Shown here in pieces: positions 29,437 to 30,092 of a DNA stretch of 30,092 nucleotides (positions are counted from its first letter, which is position 1; every line of letters begins with the position of its first letter). Below the pieces are notes generated by a model that made no database searches, was not told where the DNA came from, and saw nothing but the letters and a program-made list of their open reading frames with translations. The position numbers were made by a program, and so were the translations under genes. Origin of the DNA: Guillardia theta CCMP2712 (lineage: Eukaryota; Cryptophyceae; Pyrenomonadales; Geminigeraceae); contig NW_005434585.1 in the NCBI RefSeq assembly GCF_000315625.1, positions 325,377 through 355,468 of the forward strand, read 5' to 3'.

Positions 29437-30092
29437 AGAGGCGCCGTTATTTTCGGCAGCATGGCTCCTTGCCAGGTGTAGGGGAAGCCGCCAGGGCGCC
29501 AAGGAAGCTGCAAGCGAGAGGTTTGTATACTTCAAATAGCTTTCTAAGTATGGTTCTTCAGTATGATGAAAATGTTCGCAACCTGCTGTATCGGAGATCA
29601 TGCCAATACACGCAGAGCGGACTTGTGGATGCCTCTGTCCTCGAAGCTGATCTCGTCGAGAGGGTGAAGAGCTTCGCGAAGCGTTATCCGAACAGCAGGA
29701 CAGCCCAGGCTTGCAAGGCTGTGGAGGGATGCACCCCCGACGCTATCGCAGAAGCCATCCGCTCGACATGTCAGCAGGCACGACGTGAGCTTCTGCAAGA
29801 AGCGATGACTGGATGGAGTGACGCATCCAGAGAGTGGTTTATGCAGCAGATTGAAGAAGCCAAGAAGGAGAAGGTCGAGACATACACCGCCTCAGCAGGC
29901 AACGAGGTGACTTCCTTCATCTCCATGACTCTCCTGGGCATCTCCTCGGTGTATGTCAACCATGAAGAGAAGCTGAAGAAGAAATTTGAAGAGATCGGAC
30001 TGATCGTAGACTCAGTGCAAGAGAGTAAAGCAATCATGTGGAAGGCTCCGTATAGACCCGAGATAGCGAGTGCTGAGGAGATCCCGGTGACT
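29437..30092 (+). mobile_element. Copy F: large telomeric element, cut by the window end
   Basis: 5' end AGAGGCGCCG with only one copy of the 21-bp motif (29440-29460), then the same leader as copy E (GTGTAGGGGAAGCC). It runs to the last base, so the array continues to the right. Confidence 0.9.
29563..30092 (+). pseudogene. Large-element ORF, copy F, early frameshift
   Basis: Begins like E, but four bases are missing near 29612 (CACGCAGAGCGG versus CACGGCGGCAGAGCGG). The ATG frame therefore ends at a TGA near 29667. Downstream sequence is otherwise collinear and keeps the C-type 39-bp segment (AGTGCTGAGGAGATCCCG) at the window edge. The 3' part is not visible. Confidence 0.85.

Overview
The window is eukaryotic nuclear DNA. 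Coding sequence is broken by many short GT-AG introns (about 40 to 100 bp), and gene products include a tyrosine-kinase-like protein, a Golgi SNARE and bromodomain/Tudor proteins. Telomere-type TTTAGGG tracts occur in the right third. One transporter has a signal-peptide-like N-terminus with a Phe just after the predicted cleavage point, the style of a secondary-plastid leader. Together these suggest a photosynthetic protist; a cryptophyte such as Guillardia is my best guess, by inference only.

Left part (1-17.1 kb): a gene-dense chromosomal region. In order: an NhaD-type Na+/H+ antiporter (minus strand, runs off the left edge); a large multi-exon bromodomain plus Tudor-repeat chromatin reader (minus); a divergent gene for a PPP-family Ser/Thr phosphatase with an N-terminal EF-hand (plus, five exons, 657 aa in my model); the Golgi SNARE Gos1/GOSR1 (minus, convergent with the phosphatase); an unrecognised secreted or membrane-anchored protein (minus); a 79-aa J-domain protein (minus); and a decayed Crypton-like tyrosine-recombinase element (plus). 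Minisatellites and CT/AG-rich microsatellites fill introns and intergenic gaps.

Middle (17.1-21.2 kb): a simple-repeat spacer and then one gene (plus, four exons, 811 aa in my model). It encodes a disordered Pro/Gln/Met-rich region with three near-identical 95-aa repeats, a tyrosine-kinase-like domain whose beta3 Lys is Gln, and a C-terminal RING finger. It is the last ordinary gene before the retroelement array.

Right part (21.3 kb to the end): a head-to-tail array of retroelement units separated by short TTTAGGG tracts. Three kinds of unit are present: a roughly 2.4-2.7 kb unit encoding a roughly 700-aa protein of unknown function (one intact copy, two frameshifted copies, one internally deleted copy); a 5'-truncated non-LTR retrotransposon 3' end encoding the C-terminus of a reverse transcriptase with a CCHC zinc knuckle and a restriction-like-endonuclease-type domain; and a roughly 270-bp non-autonomous unit found twice. 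The first two share a 3' terminal block and end in trinucleotide tails ((TAA)n or (ACT)n) fused directly to TAGGG. The layout resembles the fungal MoTeR1/MoTeR2 telomeric retrotransposon pair and the Giardia GilM/GilT arrays, and is the most interesting system here. The TTTAGGG orientation implies that the chromosome end lies to the right of the window.
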